Origin: Clostridiales bacterium
Lineage (GTDB): Bacteria; Bacillota; Clostridia; Oscillospirales; Acutalibacteraceae
Direction: 5' to 3'
Length of the DNA stretch: 5,796 bases
Assembly (NCBI GenBank): GCA_012511485.1
Contig: JAAZFZ010000063.1
Coordinates: 1-5,796 of the forward strand
This document shows positions 5,102 through 5,796 of this stretch, one piece after another (positions within the stretch are counted from its first letter, which is position 1; each line of letters opens with the position of its first letter). The notes below the pieces were generated by a model, which saw only the letters and a list, made by a program, of their open reading frames with translations, was not told the origin of the DNA and ran no database searches. The position numbers and the translations under genes were made by a program.

Positions 5102-5796
5102 ATGCAAGATAAAATACGGAAAATTATTCCTGTTGCGGGACTGTTAATACTGTTTATCGTTTTCTCTGTTTCCACCGACGGCCTTTTCCTCAGATGGACT
5201 AATTTGCAGAATCTGATTACTCAGTCAACCATCACAATGGTTGCCGCAGTAGGAACAGCCTTTGTCATGGCACATAACAATCTAGATTTCTCCCTGGGTG
5301 GAGCCTGTGCATTGAGTTGTGTTCTCGCATATCTCATTGCAGGCAAGAATTTAGTGTTTTTCTTTATCCTGTGTATATTATTCGGCGTTCTTTGCGGATT
5401 GTTTTCCGCCCTGCTTCACATTAAAGGAGAGATTCCGGCGTTTATGGCAGGTCTGTGCCTGATGTTTGCAGGACGCGGCTTTGCACAGAGTGTTGCCGCA
5501 GATAAAAGCATGTTGATTGCAAAGGCAGCAAAGCTAAACAACATTTGGTTTTTCCTGAGTGTTCTGCTTGTTGTAATTGCCGTTGGTTATATCCTGTTCA
5601 ACTACACAAAAATCGGAAAATATCAGAAGTTAATTGGCACAAACCCGAAGGCAGCGGAGCTCAGCGGTATCAATGTCAACAGATATAAGACCATTGCTTT
5701 CATTATCAGCGGCGCAACACTCGGTATCGCAGCCTGCTTTACCGTAATCAGAAGCCCCAACATCGTTGGAAACATTGGTCTGAATCTTGAAACTAA
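5102..5796 (+). CDS. RbsC-type ABC transporter permease (C-terminus off window)
   Basis: An open frame from ATG 5102 gives 231 codons and runs off the right edge; family members have about 310-340 residues. AAAGGAG (5085-5091) lies ten bases upstream. The protein is strongly hydrophobic, with membrane spans at about 8-25, 43-58, 67-81, 86-106 and further on. RbsC-family landmarks are the segment L-D-F-S-L-G (61-66), corresponding to the usual I-D-L-S-V-G, and the cytoplasmic loop G-T-N-P-K-A-A-E-L-S-G-I-N-V-N-R (about 179-194) that contacts the ATPase. The residues before the first landmark are H-N-N rather than the usual T-G-G, a modest departure. It forms the import channel with the upstream ATPase. 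A substrate-binding lipoprotein would be expected downstream. The substrate is not readable from sequence. Confidence 0.92.
   Translation, partial: MQDKIRKIIPVAGLLILFIVFSVSTDGLFLRWTNLQNLITQSTITMVAAVGTAFVMAHNNLDFSLGGACALSCVLAYLIAGKNLVFFFILCILFGVLCGLFSALLHIKGEIPAFMAGLCLMFAGRGFAQSVAADKSMLIAKAAKLNNIWFFLSVLLVVIAVGYILFNYTKIGKYQKLIGTNPKAAELSGINVNRYKTIAFIISGATLGIAACFTVIRSPNIVGNIGLNLET

Noticed and set aside
1..5796. CRISPR array, tRNA or rRNA genes, insertion sequences, integron attC sites
   Set aside because: There is no regularly spaced short repeat array, no cloverleaf or rRNA-like sequence and no transposase frame. The GTTAC half-sites fit an operator better than recombination sites.

Overview
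The window looks like part of a chromosome of a low-to-mid GC Firmicute, probably a Clostridia-class anaerobe. This rests on strong AGGAGG/GGAG ribosome binding sites, an AT-rich intergenic promoter region, a TTG start behind a perfect Shine-Dalgarno, and a rubredoxin-like domain typical of anaerobes. The taxonomy is inferred from style, not from a marker gene.

Layout: a TetR-type regulator (1-475, minus strand, C-terminus cut by the window edge) faces away from a plus-strand gene series. Between them lies a gene-free stretch of about 365 bases (476-839). It holds an inverted-repeat operator just downstream of the regulator's -10 box, a good plus-strand promoter (588-615), and a long 5' leader with strong, mutually exclusive RNA stems (668-811). 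Next come three tandem paralogous genes of exactly 184 codons each, encoding glyoxalase/VOC-fold proteins (840-1394, 1504-2058, 2177-2731). They are separated by 109 and 118 base spacers that each carry hairpins without U-tracts. A fourth, diverged VOC protein follows (2768-3448), carrying an N-terminal four-cysteine rubredoxin-like knuckle domain. After a 135-base gap come a double-domain RbsA/MglA-type ABC ATPase (3584-5083) and the first 231 codons of an RbsC-type permease (5102-5796, cut by the window edge).

Working model (inference): all plus-strand genes are co-directional with no clear terminator between them. The locus may therefore import a small sugar-like or glycoside-like molecule through the ABC system and process or bind it with the VOC proteins, with the TetR protein and/or the leader RNA sensing the compound. 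I do not recognise this combination as a named system, and the substrate cannot be read from the sequence. The strongest points for follow-up are the VOC triplication, the rubredoxin-like/VOC fusion, the possible riboswitch-like leader, and an ABC ATPase in which one of the two composite ATP sites looks lost.
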